NCBI GenBank assembly: GCA_020633435.1 | Contig: JACKDP010000008.1 | Coordinates: forward strand, 372,001-436,000 | Length of the DNA stretch: 64,000 nucleotides | Source of the DNA: Myxococcales bacterium | GTDB lineage: Bacteria; Myxococcota_A; Bradymonadia; UBA7976; UBA1532 | Direction: 5' to 3' | Shown here: piece by piece, positions 1 to 8,663 of the stretch | Numbering within the stretch: the first letter of the stretch is position 1 | Layout: each line of letters begins with the position of its first letter | Made by a program: the position numbers and the translations under genes | The notes under the pieces: model-generated | The model's database searches: none | What the model saw: the letters and a program-made list of their open reading frames with translations, nothing else | What the model was told of the DNA's origin: nothing

Positions 1-1
1 T

Positions 2-484
2 GGCGACCCGGTCAACGCCGTGGATCCGGGTGGGTTGCGGGCACCCCGTTCCAGACCCTCCGGCTCCGAGCTGTCTCGCATGAACGCAAAGGTGTGGCGG
101 CTCATCATCGAGACAGTGACTCGTGACCAGTCTGGGTTCCGTCTGGCTCCTGGTCTCTCCATCCCACTGCCTCACACAATGGCATCGTTGCATAGGACGT
201 CTCTCGACATGCGGACAGAAATGGAGCATCGCTCCGAACCTGGGAATCCCGAGTCAGTCGAAGACCTTCGTTGTGCGATTGGGAGTGAGCACTCCTGGTC
301 ATCGCGTTACCAGTCAGACGACTTTTGGTACGGTCCTCGAGGTGCAATAACGCTGTCCCTTGGCTGTCTTCTGTTGAAGAGGCTCGATCTCGCCCCCTCG
401 GCCAACGACAACCCCGTGCCGGCAGCAGATTTGTTTGTTGTCGACTGGGAGAAGGTTGGTGCCCTGCGCATGGGGCCGCCATGA
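2..484 (+). CDS. RHS protein C-terminus with toxin tip (5'-truncated by window edge)
   Basis: The first codons read GDPVNAVDPGGL, the conserved end of an RHS core domain, and match the core ends of the two modules downstream (around 1885-1920 and 3960-3995). The gene therefore starts left of the window and only the last core residues plus a roughly 148-residue variable tip are visible. In RHS proteins the tip after this motif is the toxic effector, released after delivery. I do not recognise this tip family. Its base composition is visibly lower in GC than the core, as is usual for exchanged toxin tips. The stop overlaps the start of the next gene in ATGA, which suggests toxin-immunity coupling. 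The core end is secure; the toxin role of the tip is inferred from position. Confidence 0.7.
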   Translation, partial: GDPVNAVDPGGLRAPRSRPSGSELSRMNAKVWRLIIETVTRDQSGFRLAPGLSIPLPHTMASLHRTSLDMRTEMEHRSEPGNPESVEDLRCAIGSEHSWSSRYQSDDFWYGPRGAITLSLGCLLLKRLDLAPSANDNPVPAADLFVVDWEKVGALRMGPP

Positions 485-795
485 CTCGCAATCATGCGAT
501 CGTCCTCGGAACGGGTCTCACTGGCCTCATGGTGGGCGCTTTGATCATTGGCCTCGCCGTCCGAAGGTCAGTGCGTTGGACGGCGGTTCGCGAGTTCTGC
601 ACCAGCATCGGAATCGACACTCCAGCTGAGGTAGCGTCCGAGAAGGCGCGGGTCGCTGGGCTTGAGGCAAGCAGGCTGTGGGTAGGCGATGGCGAAGTGC
701 TGATTGTCTACGCGCGGGTAGCGGCTGCATCGATTCGGTGCGAAGTTGGCTTGGAGGAGGGACGAGCGGCCTCCACCCGGTTCCTTGGCGACTAG
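481..795 (+). CDS. Putative membrane immunity protein for RHS tip 1
   Basis: A 104-residue protein whose ATG overlaps the stop of the RHS tip gene in ATGA, the arrangement expected of a toxin-immunity pair. It has an N-terminal hydrophobic helix (about residues 6-25, including LGTGLTGLMVGALIIGLAV) followed by a short mixed soluble domain, so it probably sits in the inner membrane with the rest on one side. No known immunity family is recognised. A longer reading from 325 exists in the same frame, but it would overlap the RHS tip by 160 nt, and the translationally coupled ATG is the better start. The immunity role rests only on position and size. Confidence 0.6.
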   Translation: MTRNHAIVLGTGLTGLMVGALIIGLAVRRSVRWTAVREFCTSIGIDTPAEVASEKARVAGLEASRLWVGDGEVLIVYARVAAASIRCEVGLEEGRAASTRFLGD

Positions 796-798
796 GCC

Positions 799-2415
799 GT
801 GGCGTCAAGCCGGTCGAGAGATGTGGTCGGAGTCGTATGCGACGACTTCGGTCGGCAGGACCAGAGCGAGTCCATCGTCACGTTGGGTTCATTGACGACG
901 GCCCGCACGTACAACGACCATGGTGAAGTGCTGACCGAGACCACCACCGACGGCGCCACGCTGCTCTTCTCGCGCAGCTACACCCGCGACCTGCTGGGGC
1001 GCATCACGGCCGTCACCGAGGTGGACGACGCAACGAATTCCTCAACGGTTCTCTATGCCTACGACGACGCCGGTCGCCTGGCGGCGGAGTGCTCGCCCGC
1101 GGCACCCGGCCAGGGCGATGTGGATGACCCCTGCGGTGAGGACACCACGCTGCTCGCGGGGTACACGTACGACGCCAACGGCAACCGGCTGACCCGGGAG
1201 GACCCTCAGGGCACCGAGGTCGGCACCTACGACGACCAGGATCGCCTGGCCACCTACGCGGGCGCCGCGTACACCTTCGGCCCCAACGGCGACCAGCAGG
1301 CCCGGCTCGACGCCGACGGCACAGCCTGGACGTTCGAGCACGACACCTTCGGCAACCTGCTCCAGGCCACCCGCGACGACGGCCAGGTCGCTGCCACCGT
1401 GGACTACCGCGTCGACCCCCGCGGCCGCCGCATCGGCCGCCGCGACCCGACCACCGGCGCCTGGCGCTCCTGGCTCTACCAGGACCAGCTCGAGCCCGTC
1501 GCCGAGCTCGACGACCAGGGCCAGCTCGTCACCCGCTTCCTCTACGCCACCCGGGCCCACACTCCCGACGCGCTCATCAAGTACGAAACCGGCCAGCCCG
1601 TCCTCTACCTGCTCGTCAGCGACCACGTCGGCAGCATCCGCCGCGCCATCCGCGCCAGCGACGGCACCATCGCCCAGCGCATGGACTACGACGCCTTCGG
1701 CCGCCTCCAGCTCGACACGAACCCCGACCTCCAGCCCTTCGGCTTCGCCGGCGGCCTGCACGACCGCTTCACCGGCCTCATCCGCTTCGGCGCCCGCGAC
1801 CAAGACCCCACCACCGGCCGCTGGACCGCCAAAGACCCCATCCGCTGGGCCGGCGGGCAGGCGAACCTGTACGCGTACGTCGATGGCGACCCGGTCAACG
1901 CGGTCGATCCGAGCGGGCTGGAGGAGATTCCTTCCGAAGTTGCTGGCCTCATCGGTGAACGTCACGGCATTGCCGAGGCGATGGGCAATCTGACGGAAGC
2001 CACTGCGTCGGCCTTGCCAGAGGTAGATCCTTTGGAGGCAGCCGCCGCCGCGCCCGTCGTCGCGGGTCTGCTGCGCAAGGCCAGATCCTTCCGCCGGAAT
2101 GTCGAGAACATCGAACGATATGCCTCGTTGGTCGAGGCGAGGACCGCAGCACGGGTCTTCTGTGGAATCGGCGATGATGCCATCGACTACGTAGCTACCA
2201 TGGGGCCAAACATGGGAAGGGTCGTGGGAAGGAGTAGCCCTGACGGTCTTCGTGGTTGGCGCCTCGACTGGGACCTGGAAAAGGGCTACCATGTGAACTG
2301 GTGGGACCAATCCGGCGGGCGAAAGCGGGTCGATCACCTCTACGGGGCGAATCTAGTTGAAGGGAAGGGCTGGGATGATTTCATGGAGCTTCTGAATCAC
2401 TTTCCGAGACCATAG
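799..2415 (+). CDS. Orphan RHS core module with toxin tip 2
   Basis: A 538-residue reading frame. Residues about 30-374 are RHS/YD-repeat core (YDDAGRL, YDANGNRLTRE, YDAFGRLQLDTN) ending in the RHS-associated core motif RFGARDQDPTTGRW...DPVNAVDPSGL. Residues 375-538 are a variable tip with the segment GWRLDWDLEKGYHVNWWD, which resembles nuclease-type tips in other RHS proteins; this is a tentative reading. The long N-terminal part of a full RHS protein (signal, PAAR or TcB-like shell) is missing and the first 29 residues do not look RHS-like, so this is probably a displaced cassette that is silent until recombined with the full-length gene. The GTG start is simply the first in frame; no convincing ribosome site precedes it. 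Confidence 0.8.
   Translation: MASSRSRDVVGVVCDDFGRQDQSESIVTLGSLTTARTYNDHGEVLTETTTDGATLLFSRSYTRDLLGRITAVTEVDDATNSSTVLYAYDDAGRLAAECSPAAPGQGDVDDPCGEDTTLLAGYTYDANGNRLTREDPQGTEVGTYDDQDRLATYAGAAYTFGPNGDQQARLDADGTAWTFEHDTFGNLLQATRDDGQVAATVDYRVDPRGRRIGRRDPTTGAWRSWLYQDQLEPVAELDDQGQLVTRFLYATRAHTPDALIKYETGQPVLYLLVSDHVGSIRRAIRASDGTIAQRMDYDAFGRLQLDTNPDLQPFGFAGGLHDRFTGLIRFGARDQDPTTGRWTAKDPIRWAGGQANLYAYVDGDPVNAVDPSGLEEIPSEVAGLIGERHGIAEAMGNLTEATASALPEVDPLEAAAAAPVVAGLLRKARSFRRNVENIERYASLVEARTAARVFCGIGDDAIDYVATMGPNMGRVVGRSSPDGLRGWRLDWDLEKGYHVNWWDQSGGRKRVDHLYGANLVEGKGWDDFMELLNHFPRP
885..1920 (+). repeat. RHS core direct repeat, copy A (1036 bp)
   Basis: This block and 2960-3995 align end to end at a constant offset of 2075 nt without indels, differing only by scattered substitutions. 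It begins at a TCATTGACGACG motif and stops at the codons for DPSGL. Sequences on either side are unrelated between copies. This is the shared core that allows recombination between orphan RHS modules. Confidence 0.9.
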
Positions 2416-2444
2416 AGCCGACTGGGTTCGGCAGGGAGCGAGGA

Positions 2445-2885
2445 ATGGAAGAACTCGAGCGAATCGCCGCAGAAGCCGGGCTGGACATCCTCGGGGCAGC
2501 GTCTGCCGCTGAAGCTCTTCGGATTGTTGAAGGAAGTCCATGGAAGGGGTTCTGCCTCGATTGGGAGCGGCTTGCGCCCTTTCAAGTATGGAAGCTTGTC
2601 GACGGCAAGTACTGGAAGAGGCGCGGAGATGGGCGAAGTCTCAGCGAGGTACTGGTCGAGAGAGCCTCGCATCTTGCGCTGATCGTGGACAGAACGACCG
2701 TAGTGGCTGGGCCTGTTGAGTCCATGATCGAGCACTTCGATGAACTTGTGCTTCGTCAACCGGGTCGCCGCTATCTGGTAGGCGCAGAGGTGCGGGACGG
2801 TATCGTTCACTGGGTTTCCTCAGTTCTTCTGGAGTACGATGGGGCAGACACGGTGGTAGGCACGGCGCCGAAGGGCGCGCTCTGA
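2445..2885 (+). CDS. Putative immunity protein for RHS tip 2
   Basis: A 146-residue protein starting 29 nt after the RHS module's stop, preceded by GGGAGCGAGGA as a plausible ribosome site. It has no signal peptide or membrane segment, which fits a cytoplasmic immunity protein against a cytoplasm-acting nuclease. It carries an acidic N-terminus and an aromatic-rich centre (PWKGFCLDWERLAPFQVW). The GC content is lower than in the flanking chromosomal genes. I recognise no family; the assignment depends on its place directly behind a toxin tip and the repeated toxin-immunity layout of this locus. Confidence 0.6.
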   Translation: MEELERIAAEAGLDILGAASAAEALRIVEGSPWKGFCLDWERLAPFQVWKLVDGKYWKRRGDGRSLSEVLVERASHLALIVDRTTVVAGPVESMIEHFDELVLRQPGRRYLVGAEVRDGIVHWVSSVLLEYDGADTVVGTAPKGAL

Positions 2886-2903
2886 CCTGGGACTTCAGTG
2901 TAG

Positions 2904-4481
2904 ATGGGTTGTGCGTTCCTCCTTCAAGCGCGAACCTCGTCCCATACGGCAGCCACCTCGGGCTCATTGACGACGACCCACACCTACAACGACCATGGTG
3001 AAGTGCTGACCGAGACCACCACCGACGGCGCCACGCTGCTCTTCTCGCGTACCTGCACCCGCGACCTGCTCGGCCGCATCACGGCCGTCACCGAGGTAGA
3101 CGACGCAGCGAATTCCTCAACGGTTCTCTATGCCTACGACGACGCCGGCCGCCTGGTGGCGGAGTGCTCGCCTGCGGCGCCTGGCCAGGGCGATGTGGAC
3201 GACCCCTGCGGTGAGGACACCACGCTGCTCGCGGGCTACACGTACGACGCCAACGGCAACCGGCTGACCCGGGAGGACCCGCAGGGCACCGAGGTCGGCA
3301 CCTACGACGACCAGGACCGCCTGGCCACTTACGCCGGCGCCGCCTACACCTTCGGCCCCAACGGCGAGCTTCAGGCCCGGCTCGACGCCGACGGCACGGC
3401 CTGGACCTTCGAGCACGACACCTTCGGCAACCTGTTCCAGACCACCCGCGACGACGGCCAGGCCGCGCTCACCGTGGACTACCGCCTCGACCCCCGCGGC
3501 CGCCGCATCGGCCGCCGCGACCCGACCACCGGCGCCTGGCGCTACTGGCCGTACCAGGACCAGCTCGAGCCCGTCGCCGAGCTCGACGACCAGGGCCAGC
3601 TCGTCACCCGCTTCCTCTACGCCACCCGCGCCCACACCCCCGACGCGCTCATCAAGGACAGAGCCGGCCAGCCCGTCCTCTACCTGCTCGTCGGCGACCA
3701 CGTCGGCAGCATCCGCCGCGCCATCCGCGCCAGCGACGGCGCCATCGTCCAGCGCATCGATTACGACGCCTTCGGCCGCCTCCAGCTCGACACCAACCCC
3801 GACTTCCAGCCCTTCGGCTTCGCCGGCGGCCTGCACGACCGCTTCACCGGCCTCATCCGCTTCGGCGCCCGCGACTACGATCCCACGACCGGCCGCTGGA
3901 CCGCCAAAGACCCCATCCGCTGGGCCGGCGGACAGGCGAACCTGTACGCGTACGTCGACAACGACCCGGTCAATGCGGTCGATCCGAGCGGGTTGCGTGT
4001 ACGTTGGCGTAGCATCGTCTTAGGTCAGGACATACGAAGCGCAACATGGCGAAAGATTCGATGGCGGCTGGGTGAGACTGCAAAGCAATACCCAAAACTT
4101 CAGCCAGGGAGCCATGACTTCTTCGAGGCGGCTGCTGCTGACGAGACTCTCGATTGGCAGGAACGATACCCGAGGCCCGAGGACTGGAGTGAGGGCGGCT
4201 ATCAGAAGTGGCTGACGGCAGCCGCCGCTACGTGTGCTCGGCGCTACCTTCAGGCCCGAACACAGTTTCATTGGCAAGCCAGCCGGGATGAGGTGAAGAA
4301 GGTCGTGGCCTCCGAATTCTTGAAGTGGCCATACCTGGGTTTCAAGGCGTTCCAGGAGGACTGGCTCGGAGCCTTCTACTTCCCTCGCGCAACGCCCGCA
4401 TCAGCCGGACCCGCTACGTCAGTCGACGTAGAGTTCTTCCAACTGGGGATCCGGCATGCCCAGGACGGACTCCTTCCGTGA
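2904..4481 (+). CDS. Orphan RHS core module with toxin tip 3
   Basis: A 525-residue reading frame with the same truncated core as the module upstream (residues about 20-364, same YD repeats and DPSGL end) but an unrelated tip of about 161 residues (365-525). The tip is rich in Arg, Trp and Lys, with several predicted helices and no signal or membrane segment (for example KIRWRLGETAKQYPKLQPG and DWSEGGYQKWLTAAA). I do not recognise its family; by analogy it should be a cytosolic effector. The start at ATG 2904 has no good ribosome site and the N-terminal shell is absent, so expression is probably conditional on recombination. Its stop overlaps the following start in TGATG. Confidence 0.8.
   Translation: MGCAFLLQARTSSHTAATSGSLTTTHTYNDHGEVLTETTTDGATLLFSRTCTRDLLGRITAVTEVDDAANSSTVLYAYDDAGRLVAECSPAAPGQGDVDDPCGEDTTLLAGYTYDANGNRLTREDPQGTEVGTYDDQDRLATYAGAAYTFGPNGELQARLDADGTAWTFEHDTFGNLFQTTRDDGQAALTVDYRLDPRGRRIGRRDPTTGAWRYWPYQDQLEPVAELDDQGQLVTRFLYATRAHTPDALIKDRAGQPVLYLLVGDHVGSIRRAIRASDGAIVQRIDYDAFGRLQLDTNPDFQPFGFAGGLHDRFTGLIRFGARDYDPTTGRWTAKDPIRWAGGQANLYAYVDNDPVNAVDPSGLRVRWRSIVLGQDIRSATWRKIRWRLGETAKQYPKLQPGSHDFFEAAAADETLDWQERYPRPEDWSEGGYQKWLTAAAATCARRYLQARTQFHWQASRDEVKKVVASEFLKWPYLGFKAFQEDWLGAFYFPRATPASAGPATSVDVEFFQLGIRHAQDGLLP
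2960..3995 (+). repeat. RHS core direct repeat, copy B (1036 bp)
   Basis: Second copy of the RHS core block, colinear with 885-1920 without gaps. Immediately after the DPSGL codons the sequence diverges completely from copy A, marking the junction with toxin tip 3. Confidence 0.9.
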
Positions 4482-4909
4482 TGACCAGCCACGAACGGAG
4501 GGTCAGCAGGGTTGCACTGTTCCTCCCGGCCATCGTGGTAGGTACAGTTGTAGCTGCCTCCGCACTCGCCTTCTACCTCTCCGACCTTGACTTCGACCGA
4601 CCTGTTGTAGACGCCAGACACATCGCAGGAGTGCTGCGTGGCGTGGGGCTGAAGGTAGACGACTGCGCGGCGGGCGGGGCTCGCCCCTGCCCAGGCCCCG
4701 GCGTTCACTCATGGAACGGGCGCTTCGACGACGGCCAGGTATCCTCGCTGTTGTTTCCCCGCTCGGCTTGGGTGCTCACCCTCGTCGTGGATCGCACTCC
4801 GAAGGCTTGGTGCATCCAGGCCGGCTCGTGGGAGCCGGCTGGGCTGGTACTTCTCCACCTGTCGTCGGGTGCCGGCGGCGTTGTCCGCGCAGGCCCATGT
4901 CCGCAGTAG
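4481..4909 (+). CDS. Putative membrane immunity protein for RHS tip 3
   Basis: A 142-residue protein whose ATG shares one base with the stop of the preceding RHS module (TGATG), so translation is probably coupled. GTG at 4478 is an alternative start. Residues about 8-31 form one transmembrane helix (VALFLPAIVVGTVVAASALAFYL), followed by a soluble domain containing four cysteines, which could form disulfides if periplasmic. No family is recognised. The role as immunity protein is inferred from the recurring tip-then-small-gene layout. RHS remnant sequence begins within three bases of its stop codon. Confidence 0.6.
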   Translation: MTSHERRVSRVALFLPAIVVGTVVAASALAFYLSDLDFDRPVVDARHIAGVLRGVGLKVDDCAAGGARPCPGPGVHSWNGRFDDGQVSSLLFPRSAWVLTLVVDRTPKAWCIQAGSWEPAGLVLLHLSSGAGGVVRAGPCPQ

Positions 4910-4911
4910 AA

Positions 4912-5147
4912 CTCCAGGCCACCCGCGACGACGGCCAGGCCGCGCTCACCGTGGACGACCGCGTCGACCCCCGCGGCCGCCGCATCGGCCGCCGCGACCC
5001 GACCACCGGCGCCTGGCGCTACTGGCTCTACCAGGACCAGCTCGAGCCCGTCGCCGAGCTCGACGACCAGGGCCAGCTCGACACCCGCTGCCTCTACGCC
5101 ACCCGGGCCCACACCCCCGACGCGCTCATCAAGGACAGAGCCGGCCA
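4912..5147 (+). pseudogene. RHS core remnant
   Basis: About 236 bp colinear with 1360-1595 of core copy A at a constant offset of 3552. It encodes ATRDDGQAALTVDDRVDPRG through THTPDALIKDRAG-like residues, with extra substitutions (for example Val to Asp and Phe to Cys). It lacks the core end, any tip and any start. It abuts the stop of the third immunity gene on one side and the 3' end of the M23 peptidase gene on the other, so it marks a recombination junction at the edge of the RHS array. Confidence 0.85.
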
Positions 5148-7036
5148 TGCCGCCGACGCCACGCCACGAGCAGCACACCCAGCAGCCATGCGCCGCCGCC
5201 CTGGCCGGGCTGGGCGCGGCAGTCGCCGGTGAGGGTGGTGCCGGTGGCGGCCGCGGGGTCGCCGGCGTCGCGGCGGGGCGGGGGCGCGCCGGTCTCGGGC
5301 AGGTCGGCGCCGGCGTCGCCCGGGTCGGGGCCATCCGGGCCACGGGGCTCGCTGCCGGGGGGCGGGGGCGGGCCGGCGTCGGGGTCGGGCGCCGGGGGCG
5401 GGGCGTCGGGGACGAGGCGCAGCTCGGCCACGTCGAACCAGGGGGAGCCGTCGCCGGCGTCGGGGACGGGGGTCAGGCGCAGGCGCGTGAGGGTGCCCGA
5501 CCAGCCGGGGCCGAGGTGCAGGTCGTTGAACGCGCCACCGCCGGTGGTGGCGAAGGCGACGCGGCGGTCGTCTCCAAAGTCGGGGGCGTCGTCGGTGGTC
5601 CACCAGAGGTAGCCGTCGCGGGGGGCCTGGTGCTGGCGGGCGCGCAGCCGCACCCCGGCGAGGCCGTCGAGCGGCACCTGGAGGCGCGGGCTCTCGACGC
5701 AGGGACCGGCGCCCGTCACCTCGATGGCGAGGGCGCCTTCCTCGCGGTTGACGAGCAGGCCGCCGACGGCGTCCGGGGCGCAGCTGCGGAAGCCCTCGAT
5801 CTGCTGGTCGTCCTCGGGGGCGTCGAAGAGGAAGGCGCGGGGATCGAAGGTGTCGAGGGGGCCGGCCACGCGCAGGTCACCGCCGTTGAAGCCCTGGCGG
5901 TCGTTGACCTCGACGGGGTCGTCCCAGCTCGTCTTTTCTCCATAGTATCCGCGCACATGGCGCATCCAGGCCCGGGCCTCGGGGCGGCCCGGGGCGTCGA
6001 TGGAGCGGCCGTCGACGCGGACCACGAGGCTCACCCGCTTGGCCTCGCCGGGGCTGAAGCCGTTGAGGCGAAGCTGGCCGGCGGCCGGCGGGGCGTCCTC
6101 GGGGGGGTTGGCGGCGTTGTCCATGGCGTCGTTGCGCTGCCAGCTCGCCTGGTCGTAGGCGGGGTGGTCCGTCTCGATCAGGTAGCGGACGGGGGTGACG
6201 CCGGGGGGCAGGCTGTACTCCAGGATGACGGCGGCGTCCTCGGGCGTCTCGGCCTGCGTCCGCCCGCCGCCGCGGTTCTGGGCGACGATCTGCCAGGTGA
6301 TCTCCTCGCCCACCCAGGCGTCGGGCACGCCGCCGCTGCGGCCGTCGCGGATGAAGTCGCGGCAGTCGTCGAAGTCGCAGGGCCGGTCGGGCAGGCGCCA
6401 GCCCTGGCTCAAGTGGAAGTCGGGGGCGGGCGGCGGCGGGGGCGGCTCGGCCTCCTCGCACCGGCTGACGGGCAGGCCGCGGTAGGGGCCCTGGTCGACC
6501 CAGTAGGTGAGCGGGCCGCCGCAGGGGCCGGTGAAGGGGTCGTCGGCGGCGCCGTTGACGCGGACCTCGAAGTGGACGTGGGGGCCGGTGCTGTTGCCTG
6601 ACGAGCCCACCTGGCCGAGGCGCTGACCGCAGCTCACGTTGTCGCCCTCGCGCACGGCGACGGAGCCCTGCCGCATATGGCCGTAGTACGTCACCTTGCC
6701 GTCGGCGTGCTCCAGGGCGACGTAGTTGCCGAAGCCGCCGCCGCCGCCGCAGCTCCCGGAGGTGCAGCGGTCGAACTCGCCGTCGTGGGCGCGGATGACG
6801 CGGCCGGGGGCGGCGGCCACGATGTCGCGCCCCTGATCCTGGGCCGCGAACCGGCCGATGATGGCGATGTCGGTGCCGCGGTGGCCACCGTAGGTGTTGT
6901 TGCCGCAGTTCCAGTCGCGGGTGCCGCCGATGTCGTAGTAGGCGGTCACCGTCACGTCGCCGATGGCGGGCTGGCGGAACTGCACGGCGCCCGCGGGCGT
7001 GGCCAGGAGCGCGATCGCGATGAGCCCCGCCCTCAT
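5129..7036 (-). CDS. Secreted M23 metallopeptidase with MYXO-CTERM-like tail
   Basis: A 635-residue exported protein. Residues 1-17 form a signal peptide. Residues about 25-165 hold an M23 (LytM-type) endopeptidase domain with the zinc ligands in GGHRGTDIAI (H52, D56) and GPHVHFEV (H153 and H155), which would cut peptidoglycan cross-links or other Gly-rich peptides. The middle is a beta-rich region resembling carbohydrate- or cell-surface-binding domains, then an Asp/Pro-rich linker, then a MYXO-CTERM-like tail (Cys, the helix GGGAWLLGVLLVAW, then RRR). The final residues HGRLCP and the stop lie inside RHS remnant sequence, so the native end was replaced. The start overlaps the stop of the upstream lipoprotein gene in ATGA, which indicates a two-gene operon. 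Confidence 0.88.
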   Translation of the reverse strand: MRAGLIAIALLATPAGAVQFRQPAIGDVTVTAYYDIGGTRDWNCGNNTYGGHRGTDIAIIGRFAAQDQGRDIVAAAPGRVIRAHDGEFDRCTSGSCGGGGGFGNYVALEHADGKVTYYGHMRQGSVAVREGDNVSCGQRLGQVGSSGNSTGPHVHFEVRVNGAADDPFTGPCGGPLTYWVDQGPYRGLPVSRCEEAEPPPPPPAPDFHLSQGWRLPDRPCDFDDCRDFIRDGRSGGVPDAWVGEEITWQIVAQNRGGGRTQAETPEDAAVILEYSLPPGVTPVRYLIETDHPAYDQASWQRNDAMDNAANPPEDAPPAAGQLRLNGFSPGEAKRVSLVVRVDGRSIDAPGRPEARAWMRHVRGYYGEKTSWDDPVEVNDRQGFNGGDLRVAGPLDTFDPRAFLFDAPEDDQQIEGFRSCAPDAVGGLLVNREEGALAIEVTGAGPCVESPRLQVPLDGLAGVRLRARQHQAPRDGYLWWTTDDAPDFGDDRRVAFATTGGGAFNDLHLGPGWSGTLTRLRLTPVPDAGDGSPWFDVAELRLVPDAPPPAPDPDAGPPPPPGSEPRGPDGPDPGDAGADLPETGAPPPRRDAGDPAAATGTTLTGDCRAQPGQGGGAWLLGVLLVAWRRRHGRLCP

Positions 7037-7680
7037 GGCCGCCCCGCCGCGCCGGTGTCGACATCCAGCCACCGCCAGTCCCCCTCCCCGGCGTCGTACA
7101 CCACCCGGCTCCCCTCGACGCGGCTGCGCTCGGGGTGGGCGGGCACGGGGATGAAGTCGGGGCCGACGCCACCCTGGGTGTTCGTCAGGCGCACGCCGTC
7201 CAGCATGAAGCCGGCGACGCCCCCGGCGGCGGAGACCCAGAGCAGGCGGCCGTCCGGCAGCGGCAGCGGGCGATCGCTGCGGCCGTCCGTCGTCACGGGC
7301 TCGGGGGTGCCGCCTCGCCGCAGGCGCCAGACGTCGGTGTCGGGGCGGTGGTCGGCGCGGGTGAAGTAGAGGGTGCCATCGGGCGCGAGCTGCAGGTCGG
7401 GCAGCACGGCCTCGGCGACGACGGCCCCGTCGACCAGCAGGCGGCCGGCGTCGTCCACCCGGGCGGCGTCCCCCGGGGCGACGGCCTGCACCCGACCCTG
7501 CGCCCGCCAGCCCGCCGGCGTGCGGGCCCAGAGCGTCGCCAGCGGCGGCCGCTCCAGGGGGGGTGGCCCCGGATCGGGGACGAGGGCCAGGTGCGCGGCG
7601 CCGGGCACCGGGGCGGAGGTGGCGGGGGGCGGCTCGGCGCAGGCACAGAGCAGGACCCCGAGGAGGAGGGTGGTGCGCAT
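7033..7680 (-). CDS. Lipoprotein with beta-propeller-like repeats
   Basis: A 215-residue protein with a lipoprotein signal peptide (MRTTLLLGVLLCAC, acylated Cys at about 12 or 14). The body has short repeated beta segments such as LQLAPDGTLYFTRADHRPDTD and VWRLRRGGTPEPVTTDG that resemble TolB/WD40-like (PD40) blades, though only a partial propeller would fit. It is the first gene of an operon with the M23 peptidase (4-nt ATGA overlap) and could be an envelope partner of it. The substrate or ligand is unknown. Confidence 0.65.
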   Translation of the reverse strand: MRTTLLLGVLLCACAEPPPATSAPVPGAAHLALVPDPGPPPLERPPLATLWARTPAGWRAQGRVQAVAPGDAARVDDAGRLLVDGAVVAEAVLPDLQLAPDGTLYFTRADHRPDTDVWRLRRGGTPEPVTTDGRSDRPLPLPDGRLLWVSAAGGVAGFMLDGVRLTNTQGGVGPDFIPVPAHPERSRVEGSRVVYDAGEGDWRWLDVDTGAAGRP

Positions 7681-7757
7681 CCCCCGATGATGCCACAGCG
7701 CCCGGGCCCGCGCAGGGGGGCGGGCCGCTCCCCGGAAAGCGTTGTGACATCCGGCAC

Positions 7758-7786
7758 TTGCCCCGCCCGCGGTGATCGCGTAGACA
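7758..7786 (+). promoter_or_regulatory. Possible sigma-70-type promoter for fabI
   Basis: TTGCCC (7758-7763) and TAGACA (7781-7786) are separated by exactly 17 bp and lie 28 bp before the fabI start, in the divergent region between the lipoprotein and fabI. GTGGAGG just before the ATG is a ribosome site. This is a hand match to consensus only. Confidence 0.3.
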
Positions 7787-7814
7787 GCCGGGGGTCGACC
7801 GTGGAGGCGCGTGG

Positions 7815-8585
<771 letters not shown>

Positions 8586-8663
8586 GCGGCGACGGTTTTT
8601 TCACTCCAGGCCGGATCGTCCGCGTCCCTCCCCTCCTTGAGGTGCGCTTCGGAGGTCCACCCC

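Noticed and set aside
1042..2337. Long minus-strand frames within the RHS repeats (also 3117-3836).
   Set aside because: They repeat with the core block and are antisense to conserved YD repeats.
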